Part shown: positions 35,851-45,047 of the stretch, one piece after another | Layout of the letters: the number at the start of each line of letters is the position of its first letter | Position numbering within the stretch: the stretch's first letter is position 1 | DNA from: Microbacterium sp. KUDC0406 | GTDB lineage: Bacteria; Actinomycetota; Actinomycetes; Actinomycetales; Microbacteriaceae | NCBI RefSeq assembly: GCF_021582875.1 | Contig: NZ_CP091138.1 | Coordinates: 2,604,001 to 2,668,000 of the forward strand | DNA length: 64,000 bases | Direction: 5' to 3' | The notes under the pieces: model-generated | Seen by the model: only the letters and a program-made list of their open reading frames with translations | Database searches by the model: none | Told to the model about the DNA's origin: nothing | Position numbers and translations under genes: made by a program

Positions 35851-38800
35851 CGCGCGCGCCATCGACCCCCAGCGGTCGCCCTGCGGCAGGGCCGTGGCCT
35901 TGGTCAGCATCCGCTCGAAGCCCAGGCGGGCCGAGAGCGCGAAGTACAACGCCGCCAGCTCGCGCATGTCCCAGCCGCCCGCGCGCGAGCTCTCCGCGAC
36001 ATCCAGCAGCGGGAAGGCGTCCAGGATGCCGGCCGCGTGCCCGGCCAGTTCGGCCGGGACGCCGGCGTCCTCCAGCTGCTGCACCCGGCTCGTGTAGCGC
36101 TCCAGGTCGGCACCGCGCTGCAGCTCACCGAGCTGCGCCCACAGCGACGTCACGGGCTCTCGGAGGTCGTCGATCTGCCGGCCGATGTCGAACGGGTCGG
36201 AGCGATGCTGCATGAACCACCGCGCGGCCCGGTCGAGCAGCCGCCGGAACGTCAGGTACAGGTCGGTCTGCACGGCGGTGGGCACGAGGTTGTCGGTGGC
36301 CTCCACCGCGATGACGAAGCTGCGCAGGTCGAAGATCTCGCGCACCGCGACGTATGCCCGGGCGATGTGCACGGTCGACGCCCCGGTCTCCTCGGCCGCG
36401 CGCGATGCGAATGTGATGCCGCCCCGGTTCACCATCGAGTTGACGACCGCGTTCACGATGATCTCGGTGCGCAGCGGATGCGCGTCCAGGTCGGCCCCGT
36501 ACGCCTGCCGCACCTGCTCGGGGAAGTACTCCACCAGCGTGCTCTCGAACCACGGGTCGTCGGCCAGATCGCTCGAGGCCAGATCGGCCTTCAGCGCGAG
36601 CTTCGCATAGGCGACGAGCACCGAGAACTCGGGACGTGTGAGCCCGCGGCCCTCGCCCGCACGCACCTGCACCTCGGCCGTGGTCGGGAGGAACTCCAGT
36701 TCGCGGTCGAGTTCGCCGCGCTGCTCGAGCCAGCCCATCAGGCGCTCGTGCACCGGCAGCATGACGGCGGCGTTGGCGCGCGAGTTGCCGAGCAGCACGT
36801 TCTGCTCGTAGTTGTCGCGCAGCACCTGGACCGCGACCTCGTCGGTCATCGACTGCAGCAGCTCGTCGCGCGCCTCCCTGTCCAAGCGCCCCGCGCGCTC
36901 GATCGCGCCGAGCAGGATCTTGATGTTGACCTCGCGGTCGGAGGTGCCGACGCCCGCCGAGTTGTCGATGGCGTCGGTGTTGATGCTGACCCCGGCGAGC
37001 GCCGCCTCGATACGGCCGCGCTGGCTCACGCCGAGGTTCCCGCCCTCGCCGACGACCCGCAGGCGCAGGTCCCGCCCGTTCACGCGGATCGCGTCGTTGC
37101 CGCGGTCGCCGATCTCGGCGTCGGTCTCATCGCTCGCCTTGATGTAGGTGCCGATGCCGCCGTTCCAGAACAGGTCGACGGGCGCGAGCAGCACGGCACG
37201 CTTGAGCTCGAGCGGCGTCATCGTCTTCACCGCCGGGTCGATCCCCAGCGCCGCCGCCATCTGCGGCGTCACGGAGATCGACTTCAGCGACAGCGGGAAC
37301 ACCCCGCCGCCCTCGGAGATCAGCGACCGGTCGTAGTCGTCCCACGACGACCCGGGCAGCTCGAACAGGCGCTGCCGTTCGGCGAAGGATGCCGTGGCAT
37401 CCGGCTCGGGGTCGACGAAGACGTGCCGGTGGTCGAAGGCGGCCACCAGGCGGATGTGCTCGGAGCGCAGCATCCCGTTGCCGAACACGTCGCCGGACAT
37501 GTCGCCGACGCCGACGACGGTGAAATCCTCGGTCTGGGTGTCGAGGCCGAGCTCGCGGAAGTGCCGCTTGACCGACTCCCACGCGCCGCGCGCGGTGATG
37601 CCCATGGCCTTGTGGTCGTAGCCCGCCGAGCCGCCCGAGGCGAAGGCGTCGTCGAGCCAGAACCCGTAGTCCGTCGAGATGCCGTTCGCGATGTCCGAGA
37701 ACGTCGCGGTGCCCTTGTCCGCGGCGACGACCAGGTAGGAGTCGTCGCCGTCGCGGCGCACCACCCCGGCGGGCGGCACGATCTCGGTGCCGACGCGGTT
37801 GTCGGTGAGGTCGAGCAGACCGCGGATGAAGGTGCGGTAGGCGGCTTTGCCGCCCTCCAGCCACGCGGCGCGGTCGCTCGGCGCGGGCAGCCGCTTGGCG
37901 AAGAACCCGCCCTTCGAGCCGGTCGGCACGATGACGGCGTTCTTCACCATCTGCGCCTTCACCAGCCCGAGCACCTCGGTGCGGAAGTCCTCGCGGCGGT
38001 CGCTCCAGCGCAGACCGCCGCGGGCCACCTTGCCGAACCGCAGGTGCACGCCCTCCACCTCGGGCGAGTACACCCAGATCTCGGCCATCGGATGCGGCTT
38101 CGGCAGACCGGGCACGCGCCGGCAGTCGAGCTTCATCGACACCCACGGCTTGGACGAGCCATCGGATGCCGGCTGGTAGAAGTTCGTGCGCCAGGTCGCG
38201 CCGATCACGCCGATGAAGGTGCGCAGGATGCGGTCGTCATCGAGGCTGGAGACATCGTCGAGCGCCTCCAGCAGGGCGGCCTCCGCGGCATCCGCCTGCG
38301 CATCCCTGTCACCGGTCACGGCGGGATCGAAGCGCAGCTCGAACAGCCGCACCAGGTCGCGGCTGAGGCCGGCGTTGGCGACGAGTGCCCGCTCGATGTA
38401 CTCGACCGAGAACGCCGACCCGATCTGCCGCAGATACATCGCGATCGAGCGCAGCATCACGATGCGGCGCCAGTCGAGTCCGCCGAGCAGGACGAGCGAG
38501 TTGAGCCGGTCGCTCTCGGCGGCGCCGGTCCAGGACGCCGCGAACGCCGCCTCGAAGTCGGCGCCCCACTCGGGATCGTGCCACCGCTCCGACCCGTCGG
38601 CGTCGAGATCGGGGGCGACGAGACCGAGGTCTGAGATGTAGCGCACCTCACCACTCGGCAGCGTGATCGTGTACGGGCGCTCCTCGACGACGTCGACGCC
38701 GAGGTCGGTGAGGATCGGCAGCACTCGCGTCAGCGGGTACTCGCGGTGTGACAGCAGCGTGAGCACGCGCTTGTCGGGATCGCCCCGCTCCGGCACGTTG

Positions 38801-40413
38801 AGGTGGACGGCGAAATCCTGCTCGTCGAGGGTCTCGAGCAGCGCGATGTCGTCGAGCGCCTCGTCGGGGCGGACGGATTCCTTGTACGCCAGCGGGAACG
38901 CGTCGCTGTACTGCGCGAGCAGTCGCGCCGTCTCATCCTCACCGTGGGTGCGGTCGAGGGCGTCGACGAGACCCTCGTCCCAGCCGCGGACGGCCTCGAC
39001 CAGCTTCGCCTGCAGAGCGGACTCATCCACCTCCGGCAGGGACGACCCGCGCGGCACGCGCACGACGAAGTGCAGCTGCGCGAGCGGACCGTCGCCCACG
39101 CGCGTCGCATGGTCGATGCTCTCCGCGGCGAACTCCGTGCGCAGCAGGTTCTCGATGCGCAGGCGCAGCACGGTGTTGTACCGATCCTTCGGCACGTAGA
39201 CCAGAGCGGAGACGAACCGGCCGAACTCGTCGCGACGCAGGAAGCTGCGGGCGCGGCGGCGCTCGCGCAGGCGACTCACCTCCGACGCGACCTCCAGGAG
39301 GTGTTCCGGAGAGTCCTGGAACAGTTCGTCACGCGGGTAGTCCTCGAGCACCTGCAGCAGGTCCTTGCCGGAGTGCGACATCGGCGAGAAGCCGGATGCC
39401 TCCAGCACTGCCCGCACCTTGGTCGACACGATGGGTAGCGTCAGCACCGACGCGGCGTACGCGGCAGAGGTGAACATGCCGAGGAACCGGCGCTCGCCGG
39501 TGACGTTGCCGGCATCGTCGAACATGCGCGCCCCGACGTAGTCCAGGTACACGTCGCGGTGCACGGTGGCGCGCGAGTTGGCCTTCGTGATCGTGAGCAG
39601 ACGCGGATCGCGCGCCGTGCGCTGCGCCTCGGGGCGCAGGTGGGCGACCGCGGTGGTGGGCTTGCGCAGGATGCCGAGGCCGCTGTGCGCCACGGGGACG
39701 AGCACCTCCTCACCGCTCTCGTCGGTCTTCAGGTCGTACTCCCGGTAGCCGAGGAACGTGAAGTTGTCGTCGGCGAGCCAGCTGAGGAAGTCGATCGACG
39801 GAGAGATCGTCGCGGGATCGGCCGTGGTCGGAGGCGCCGTGCGCAGGTCGGTGACGATGTCGAGGCAGGCGCGGCGCATCGCCTGCCAGTCGTCGATCGC
39901 CGCGTGCACGTCGGCGATGACGGCTGTCAGACGCTGCTCGAGGTCGGTGCGGCCCTCGTCGGTGGGGATCCGGTCGACCTCGAGGTGGATCCACGATTCG
40001 AGCTCGCCCCCGCGAGCACCGATCTCGAGGAGCGTCCCGTCGTCGCCGCGGCGCACCTCGATGATCGGATGGACGAGCAGGTTCACCGCGAGTCCCTGGC
40101 GTGCGACCGCCGCGGTCACCGAGTCCACGAGGAACGGCGCGTCATCCGTGCAGATGTTCACGATGGTGCGCCGCGAGCTCCAGCCGTGCTCGCTGACCGT
40201 CGGGGTGAACACGGCGACGCGGGTCTGGCCGCGGTCGCGTCGGGCGGCGAGTTCGCGCATCGACAGGGCTGCACCCACGATGTCGCGCGGATCGCGCTCC
40301 GCGATGTCCTCCGGGTCGAGTCCGGCGACGAGGCGCTGCATCCCGGCCCGCAACGCCGGGTCGAGTGCGTCGAATGCCTCATCGAGTGCTGCGGATGCCG
40401 TTGTCTCGCCCAT
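35623..40413 (-). CDS. gdh: NAD-specific glutamate dehydrogenase, large type
   Basis: 1596 aa, the size of the approximately 180-kDa bacterial NAD-GDH class. An N-terminal regulatory region has ACT-like segments (VNICTDDAPFLVDSVTAAVA), the central catalytic part carries VARGGLRWSDRREDFRTEVL, KAQMVKNAVIVPTGSKGGFF and VGVGDMSGDVFGNGML, and a long helical C-terminus follows. It converts glutamate to 2-oxoglutarate and ammonium, mainly catabolic. The ATG at 40413 opens MGETTASAALDEAF. Its last 225 bp are duplicated at 29645-29869; the C-terminus here looks complete (RRLRSLVR). Next to the accessory segment. Confidence 0.96.
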   Translation of the reverse strand: MGETTASAALDEAFDALDPALRAGMQRLVAGLDPEDIAERDPRDIVGAALSMRELAARRDRGQTRVAVFTPTVSEHGWSSRRTIVNICTDDAPFLVDSVTAAVARQGLAVNLLVHPIIEVRRGDDGTLLEIGARGGELESWIHLEVDRIPTDEGRTDLEQRLTAVIADVHAAIDDWQAMRRACLDIVTDLRTAPPTTADPATISPSIDFLSWLADDNFTFLGYREYDLKTDESGEEVLVPVAHSGLGILRKPTTAVAHLRPEAQRTARDPRLLTITKANSRATVHRDVYLDYVGARMFDDAGNVTGERRFLGMFTSAAYAASVLTLPIVSTKVRAVLEASGFSPMSHSGKDLLQVLEDYPRDELFQDSPEHLLEVASEVSRLRERRRARSFLRRDEFGRFVSALVYVPKDRYNTVLRLRIENLLRTEFAAESIDHATRVGDGPLAQLHFVVRVPRGSSLPEVDESALQAKLVEAVRGWDEGLVDALDRTHGEDETARLLAQYSDAFPLAYKESVRPDEALDDIALLETLDEQDFAVHLNVPERGDPDKRVLTLLSHREYPLTRVLPILTDLGVDVVEERPYTITLPSGEVRYISDLGLVAPDLDADGSERWHDPEWGADFEAAFAASWTGAAESDRLNSLVLLGGLDWRRIVMLRSIAMYLRQIGSAFSVEYIERALVANAGLSRDLVRLFELRFDPAVTGDRDAQADAAEAALLEALDDVSSLDDDRILRTFIGVIGATWRTNFYQPASDGSSKPWVSMKLDCRRVPGLPKPHPMAEIWVYSPEVEGVHLRFGKVARGGLRWSDRREDFRTEVLGLVKAQMVKNAVIVPTGSKGGFFAKRLPAPSDRAAWLEGGKAAYRTFIRGLLDLTDNRVGTEIVPPAGVVRRDGDDSYLVVAADKGTATFSDIANGISTDYGFWLDDAFASGGSAGYDHKAMGITARGAWESVKRHFRELGLDTQTEDFTVVGVGDMSGDVFGNGMLRSEHIRLVAAFDHRHVFVDPEPDATASFAERQRLFELPGSSWDDYDRSLISEGGGVFPLSLKSISVTPQMAAALGIDPAVKTMTPLELKRAVLLAPVDLFWNGGIGTYIKASDETDAEIGDRGNDAIRVNGRDLRLRVVGEGGNLGVSQRGRIEAALAGVSINTDAIDNSAGVGTSDREVNIKILLGAIERAGRLDREARDELLQSMTDEVAVQVLRDNYEQNVLLGNSRANAAVMLPVHERLMGWLEQRGELDRELEFLPTTAEVQVRAGEGRGLTRPEFSVLVAYAKLALKADLASSDLADDPWFESTLVEYFPEQVRQAYGADLDAHPLRTEIIVNAVVNSMVNRGGITFASRAAEETGASTVHIARAYVAVREIFDLRSFVIAVEATDNLVPTAVQTDLYLTFRRLLDRAARWFMQHRSDPFDIGRQIDDLREPVTSLWAQLGELQRGADLERYTSRVQQLEDAGVPAELAGHAAGILDAFPLLDVAESSRAGGWDMRELAALYFALSARLGFERMLTKATALPQGDRWGSMARATMRDDLYAVMIELTSTIAQQTDAADPDARIEAWLEQGGPSARRVLDEALAAAVAEDGDGLATLSVAVRRLRSLVR

Positions 40414-40619
40414 GAGCGTCGTCCTGTCTCGCGCCCCCTGTGCGCCCCCACTCTGGGACGCATGCGCGTCGCTTCGAGTCTATTCAGCGGAGGCGGTCGC
40501 CGCTCGGGCCACAGCAGGGGCTGACGGGCAACTGATCTCTGCGGTCCCTCCTTGTTCTGACCGCACGACGGAGGCTCCGCGCCGTCTCGACAGGGCGCCG
40601 CGGTGTCTACGCTTGATAT

Positions 40620-41666
40620 ATGGCGGAATCTCGCGGGCGGGTGTGGACGGGCGTCATCAGAGTCGCCCCGTCTCGCGGTGACCACCGCGTCGCGCTGCGA
40701 GCCGCCGTCAGCGTCGGGGTGCCGCTGCTGATCCTGTGGGCGGTGGGGCGACTCGATCTCAGCATCTACGCCAGCTTCGGCGCGTTCGCGGCGCTCTACG
40801 GACGCACCGACGGCTTCGGCGATCGCCTCCGCATGCAGGCGGGAGCCGGAGGGGTCCTGGTGCTGGCGATGCTCGCCGGCACCGGATTGTCCGTCGTCGG
40901 TGCGCCTCCGCTGGTGTCCGTCGTCTCGGTCGCCGTGGTCGCATCGCTGGTCACACTGCTCGCGTACGCGATGCGGTGGCATCCGCCGGGCGCCCTGTTC
41001 GCGGTGTTCGCGATCGGGGCGACGGCGAGCATCCCGGCATCCGGTATCGCGTTCGTGAACGTGCTCGTCGTCGGCGTCGGGAGCGTGCTCTTCTCGCTGC
41101 TGGTGACCGCGCTGCTGGCGACGGCCAGTGCCCGCAGTCTTCCCGAGATCGCGATCACCAGGGCCAGGCAGCCGATCGGGGATGTCGCCTGGGAGATGGC
41201 GGTCACGGTCGGCGCCGCCACCCTGCTCGGCGGCGCGATCGGGCTTCTGCTGGTGGGGTCGCACTGGTACTGGGCGATGGTGGGTGCGGCCGCCGCCGTC
41301 AGCGGCGCGCACCTCACCGCGCGGGTCATCCGGGGCGTGCAGCGGCTGGTCGGCACACTGGCCGGCGTCCTGATCGCCGCTGGGATCCTCGCGCTGCACC
41401 TGCCGCCGCTGGCCGTCATCCTGATCGCGATCGCCTTCCAGGCCTGTGCGGAGATGTTCGTGGGACGCAACTACGGCATCGCGATGGTCTTCATCACGCC
41501 GCTCGCACTGCTCATGGTGGAGCTCGCGGCGCCGACCTCCATCGACGTGCTGCTGCGGGACCGGGCGCTGGAGACCGTGATCGGAGTGGCGGCGGGAACC
41601 CTGATCGCCGTGATCTCTGCGGCGGTGCGCCGCCGACAGGCACCGCCGACGCACCCCGGTCGTTGA
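40620..41666 (+). CDS. FUSC-family membrane protein
   Basis: 348 aa. TACGCTTGATAT precedes the ATG directly, so leaderless. N-terminal helices (VALRAAVSVGVPLLILWAVG, VLVLAMLAGTGLSVVG, VVSVAVVASLVTLLAYAM) and a second set with VGAAAAVSGAHLTARVIRGV, LVGTLAGVLIAAGILALHLP and EMFVGRNYGIAMVFITPLAL: the FUSC/YccS pattern. Substrate unknown. The stop TGA (41664-41666) is inside a copy of the GGTCGTTGAGCG repeat, which therefore ends the protein. Confidence 0.85.
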   Translation: MAESRGRVWTGVIRVAPSRGDHRVALRAAVSVGVPLLILWAVGRLDLSIYASFGAFAALYGRTDGFGDRLRMQAGAGGVLVLAMLAGTGLSVVGAPPLVSVVSVAVVASLVTLLAYAMRWHPPGALFAVFAIGATASIPASGIAFVNVLVVGVGSVLFSLLVTALLATASARSLPEIAITRARQPIGDVAWEMAVTVGAATLLGGAIGLLLVGSHWYWAMVGAAAAVSGAHLTARVIRGVQRLVGTLAGVLIAAGILALHLPPLAVILIAIAFQACAEMFVGRNYGIAMVFITPLALLMVELAAPTSIDVLLRDRALETVIGVAAGTLIAVISAAVRRRQAPPTHPGR

Positions 41667-41689
41667 GCGAGCGAAGCGAGACGAAACGC
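41657..41689. repeat. GTTGAGCGAGCGAAGCGAGA repeat copy supplying a stop codon
   Basis: One 33-bp copy, CGGTCGTTGAGCGAGCGAAG then CGAGACGAAACGC. Its internal TGA is the stop of the FUSC gene. Confidence 0.85.
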
Positions 41690-41711
41690 GTCGACCCCGC
41701 AGACTGGGGAG

Positions 41712-42479
41712 ATGGATGCCACGCTCGCCTCGCTTCCGGCGGATGCCGATCACCGCACCGCCCAGCGTGTGTTCACGGATGCCGGATGGACGCCTGGCGG
41801 AGCAGGAGACTGGGCCATCGCACTGCGCGCTCCGGACGGGTCGGCGGCCGTGCGGATCAGCCCGTTCGATCCGACCGGCCCGTACACCGCCGAGCTGTAC
41901 CGCGCGGCGGTGCACACCCGGCTGGTGCCCGAGCTGTTCGCGCATCGGCGCCTGGCAGGAGGTGGTGATCTGCAGCTGATGGAGTGGCTGACCCCGGTCG
42001 ACGAGGCGGATGCGACGGCGTTCCACGGGCTGATCGCCGAGCGCGACGAGGCGGTGGCGGAACTCGTCGACCTCATCGACGGCATCCATGCCAGGGCGCT
42101 GCGCGAGCTGCCCTGGTGCGGGCCGCTCGACACGAATCCGTCGAACGTGATGCGCGGGTCGGACGGGCGGCTCGTCGTCACCGACCTGTTCTACGCCGAC
42201 GGGCCGGCGCTCTACGCGACCGCGGGGAGCGACCCCGACCTGCTGGTCGCCCGCATCCCGGAGCCGGAACGGCGCTTCCTCACCGAGATCCCGCTCGCCG
42301 CGTCCGGCCCCTGGGACGACGCATCGCGCGAGCAGATGCGCCGCCGGCATCGCGGAGGCGGATGCCCGGCTGTCGCATCCCCTCGGTCGTTGAGCGAGCG
42401 GAGCGAGACGAAACGCACCCGCCCACCGGTCGTTGAGCGAGCGAAGCGAGACGAAACGCACCCGCCCACCGGTCGTTGA
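41712..42479 (+). CDS. Aminoglycoside-phosphotransferase-like/protein-kinase-like small protein, 3' frameshift into repeats
   Basis: MDATLASLPADADHRTAQRV starts close to ACTGGGGAG. LQLMEWLTPVDEADATAFH, LIDGIHARAL, WCGPLDTNPSNVMRGSDGRL and VVTDLFYADG recall the hinge and the catalytic/metal loops (DxNPSNV, TDLF) of small kinase-like phosphotransferases; substrate unknown. As read, the frame runs into repeats and ends in repeat-coded PRSLSERSETKRTRPP at 42479. Removing one base at 42346/42347 gives RRRIAEADARLSHPLGR and a stop at 42391-42393, about 226 aa, which I think is the true end. Confidence 0.65.
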   Translation: MDATLASLPADADHRTAQRVFTDAGWTPGGAGDWAIALRAPDGSAAVRISPFDPTGPYTAELYRAAVHTRLVPELFAHRRLAGGGDLQLMEWLTPVDEADATAFHGLIAERDEAVAELVDLIDGIHARALRELPWCGPLDTNPSNVMRGSDGRLVVTDLFYADGPALYATAGSDPDLLVARIPEPERRFLTEIPLAASGPWDDASREQMRRRHRGGGCPAVASPRSLSERSETKRTRPPVVERAKRDETHPPTGR

Positions 42480-42920
42480 GCGAGCGAAGCGAGACGAAAC
42501 GCACCCGCCCGCCAGACACCTCACGACGTTCCTCCTCGCTCCTCCGTCGCTCGCTCAACGACCGAGAGATGGTTCGCCCACCGGTCGTTGGGCGCGCGAG
42601 CTCATCGACCGAGATGGTTCGCCCACCGGTCGTTGAGCGAGCGAAGCGAGACGAAACGCACTGCGCCCGCCAGACACCTCACGACGTTTCGTCTCGCTCC
42701 TTCGTCACTCGCTCAACGACCGAGAGATGGTTCGCCCACCGCCCGTTGAGCGAGCGGAGCGAGACGAAACGCGCTGCGCCCACCAGACACCTCACTCGCT
42801 CAACGACCGAGATGGTTCACCCACTGGTCGTTGAGCGAGCGAAGCGAGACGAAACGCACCCGCCCGCCAGACACCTCACGACGTTTCGTCTCGCTCCTTC
42901 GTCGCTCGCTCAACGACCTG
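42385..42920. repeat. Array of direct and inverted GTTGAGCGAGCGAAGCGAGA repeats
   Basis: About seven forward copies (near 42389, 42432, 42471, 42584, 42628, 42744 and 42827) and about four inverted copies (near 42530, 42690, 42795 and 42885), separated by short spacers such as ACCCGCCC and GCCAGACACCTCACGACG. Forward and inverted copies can pair into long hairpins. It fills the space between the phosphotransferase-like gene and panB; no gene supported. Confidence 0.9.
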
Positions 42921-42931
42921 AATGGGCGAGA

Positions 42932-43801
42932 TCACCGCTCCGCGAGCAGCCGCTCCAGCCGGGCGACCTCCTCGGCCGGCATCCCGTAGGTGTGCTCGAC
43001 TGCGGGATACGCGCGCGAGCGCACCTCGTCCGCATACTCCCGCACGCCGTCGACGGCGGCGCCGCGCAACTCGGCATAGCGCTTCACGAACTTCGCCTGG
43101 GGTCCGTCCAGCAGACCGAGCAGGTCGTGGAAGACGAGCACCTGGCCGTCGGCATCCGCTCCGGCACCGATCCCGATCGTGGGGATCCGCAGCAGCGACT
43201 GCAGCGCCCGGGTGATCTCCGCGGGCACCGCCTCGAGCACGATGAGCGAGCATCCGGCATCCTGCAGCGCGAGCGCGTCGTCGATCACGGCGAGGGCGCC
43301 CTCGGCGGTGCGCCCCTGCGCGCGGTAGCCGCCGAGCGCTGTCGCGGTCTGCGGAGTGAGCCCGACGTGCCCGACCACAGGGATACCCGACGCCACGATC
43401 GCCCGCGCACGGTCGACGGTGGTGCCGCCGCGCTCGATCTTGACCAGGTCGCAGCCGGCCTCCTTGACGAAGCGCTGCGCCGTCTCGATCGCCAGAGAGT
43501 CGGATGCCTCGTACGATCCGAACGGCAGATCGCCGACGAGCAGGGCGCGGGACAGCCCCCGCCGCACCGCGCGCGTGAGCATGAGCATCTCGTCGACGGT
43601 GACCGGCACAGTGCTGTCGTAGCCCAGCACGGTCATCGCGCCGGAATCGCCGACCAGCACCATGTCGACGCCGGCGGCCTCGGCGATCTGCGCGCCGGGG
43701 TGGTCGTAGGCGGTGACCATGACGATCGGGTCGCCGGCATGCTTCTTCGCAACGAGATCGCCGAGCGTCAGGCGGCGATCCGGCGCCGGGTGTGCGCTCA
43801 T
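42932..43801 (-). CDS. panB: 3-methyl-2-oxobutanoate hydroxymethyltransferase
   Basis: 289 aa. PanB motifs: [40 protein letters not shown] (Mg-binding Asp), [30 protein letters not shown], and ILE-type region [15 protein letters not shown]. It transfers a methylene group from methylenetetrahydrofolate to 2-oxoisovalerate, the first step of pantothenate synthesis. Its start overlaps the panD stop (ATGA), so it is the last gene of a coupled panC-panD-panB operon. Confidence 0.95.
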   Translation of the reverse strand: MSAHPAPDRRLTLGDLVAKKHAGDPIVMVTAYDHPGAQIAEAAGVDMVLVGDSGAMTVLGYDSTVPVTVDEMLMLTRAVRRGLSRALLVGDLPFGSYEASDSLAIETAQRFVKEAGCDLVKIERGGTTVDRARAIVASGIPVVGHVGLTPQTATALGGYRAQGRTAEGALAVIDDALALQDAGCSLIVLEAVPAEITRALQSLLRIPTIGIGAGADADGQVLVFHDLLGLLDGPQAKFVKRYAELRGAAVDGVREYADEVRSRAYPAVEHTYGMPAEEVARLERLLAER

Positions 43802-44184
43802 GCCGTCACCAGTTCGCCGACGAGGTCGTCCACCCGGACGATCCGGTTGCCGCGATCAACGTGCACGACGGTCGGCTCGTACTCGGCCAGATCCTTGCGC
43901 GAGTACTCCGCGTACGAGATGACGATGATCGTGTCGCCGGCGTGCACCAGCCGTGCTGCGGCGCCGTTGACCTGCATCGCGCCGGATCCGCGCTCGCCCT
44001 CGATCGTGTAGGTGACGAAGCGCGATCCGTTGTCGACGTCGATCACGTGCACCTGCTCGTGCGGCAGGATGTCGGCCGCCTCGAGCAGGTCGGGGTCGAC
44101 GGTGATCGAGCCGACGTAGTTCAGGTCGCTTCCGGTGACGGTTGCGCGGTGGATCTTGGACTTCAGCATGGTGCGTCGCATCAT
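43798..44184 (-). CDS. panD: Aspartate 1-decarboxylase
   Basis: 128 aa from the ATG at 44184, which overlaps the panC stop (ATGA); a second ATG ([13 protein letters not shown]) lies 15 nt inside. It has the self-processing Gly-Ser bond in [13 protein letters not shown] that yields the pyruvoyl cofactor, and [17 protein letters not shown] and [20 protein letters not shown] of PanD. It makes beta-alanine for pantothenate. Coupled to panC and panB. Confidence 0.95.
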   Translation of the reverse strand: MMRRTMLKSKIHRATVTGSDLNYVGSITVDPDLLEAADILPHEQVHVIDVDNGSRFVTYTIEGERGSGAMQVNGAAARLVHAGDTIIVISYAEYSRKDLAEYEPTVVHVDRGNRIVRVDDLVGELVTA

Positions 44185-45047
44185 GCGCCGCCTCTCGGGT
44201 CTGCGGAACGGAGGATGTGGTTGTCGATGAGCCGCGCCGCGCCGACGCGGGCGGCGACGGCCAGCAGGGCCTCGCCGTCGAGTTCGGTGACCGGGCTCAG
44301 GTCGTCGAGGTCGCGCAGCTCGACGTATTCGGGCTCGATGTCGGCGTGTGCGAGCATGCGGCGCACGGCTCCCGTGAGGGTCGCCGCATCGCGCACGCCC
44401 GAGGCGGCCAGGGCGGCCGCGTCGTCGAGGCCCCGGTTCAGCGCGGTGGCCTGGCGTCGGGCATCCGCGTCGAGGTAGACGTTGCGGGAGCTCATCGCGA
44501 GCCCGTCGGACTCCCGCACGATCGGGCACGCCTCGATGCGCACATCGAGGTTCAGATCGCGCACCAGCCGGCGCACGACGAGCACCTGCTGCGCGTCCTT
44601 CTGACCGAAGTAGGCGACATCGGGGGTCACGATGTTCAGCAGCTTCGTGACGACGGTGGCGACGCCGTCGAAGTGGAGCGCACCGCGGCTCGCGCCGTCG
44701 AGCACATCGGTCAGACCCGAGACGTGGATGCTGGTCGCGAAGCCCTCGGGGTAGATCTCGGATGCATCCGGGGCGAAGAGGAGGTCGACACCTTCAGCCT
44801 CGGCCATCGCGGCGTCGCGCTCCTCGTCACGCGGGTACGATCCGAGGTCCTCGTTGGCGCCGAACTGCGTGGGGTTGACGAACAGCGAGACGACGACGAG
44901 GCCGTTGGCCTTCCGCGCTGCGCGCATGAGCGAGAGGTGCCCTTCGTGGAACGCGCCCATGGTCGGCACGAGGCCGACGGATGCTCCGGTCTTGCGCGAC
45001 TCGGCGACGGCGGCGCGCAGCTCGGGGATGGTGCGGATGATCCTCAT
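44181..45047 (-). CDS. panC: Pantothenate synthetase
   Basis: 288 aa with the nucleotide-binding [17 protein letters not shown] (HxGH), [34 protein letters not shown] and [15 protein letters not shown]. It joins pantoate and beta-alanine with ATP. The ATG overlaps the stop of the DUF2520 gene by ATGA, and its own stop overlaps panD. Confidence 0.96.
   Translation of the reverse strand: MRIIRTIPELRAAVAESRKTGASVGLVPTMGAFHEGHLSLMRAARKANGLVVVSLFVNPTQFGANEDLGSYPRDEERDAAMAEAEGVDLLFAPDASEIYPEGFATSIHVSGLTDVLDGASRGALHFDGVATVVTKLLNIVTPDVAYFGQKDAQQVLVVRRLVRDLNLDVRIEACPIVRESDGLAMSSRNVYLDADARRQATALNRGLDDAAALAASGVRDAATLTGAVRRMLAHADIEPEYVELRDLDDLSPVTELDGEALLAVAARVGAARLIDNHILRSADPRGGA

Noticed and set aside
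42385..42920. Possible CRISPR array or integron
   Set aside because: Copies occur in both directions with spacers that are themselves repeated; no cas or integrase gene.
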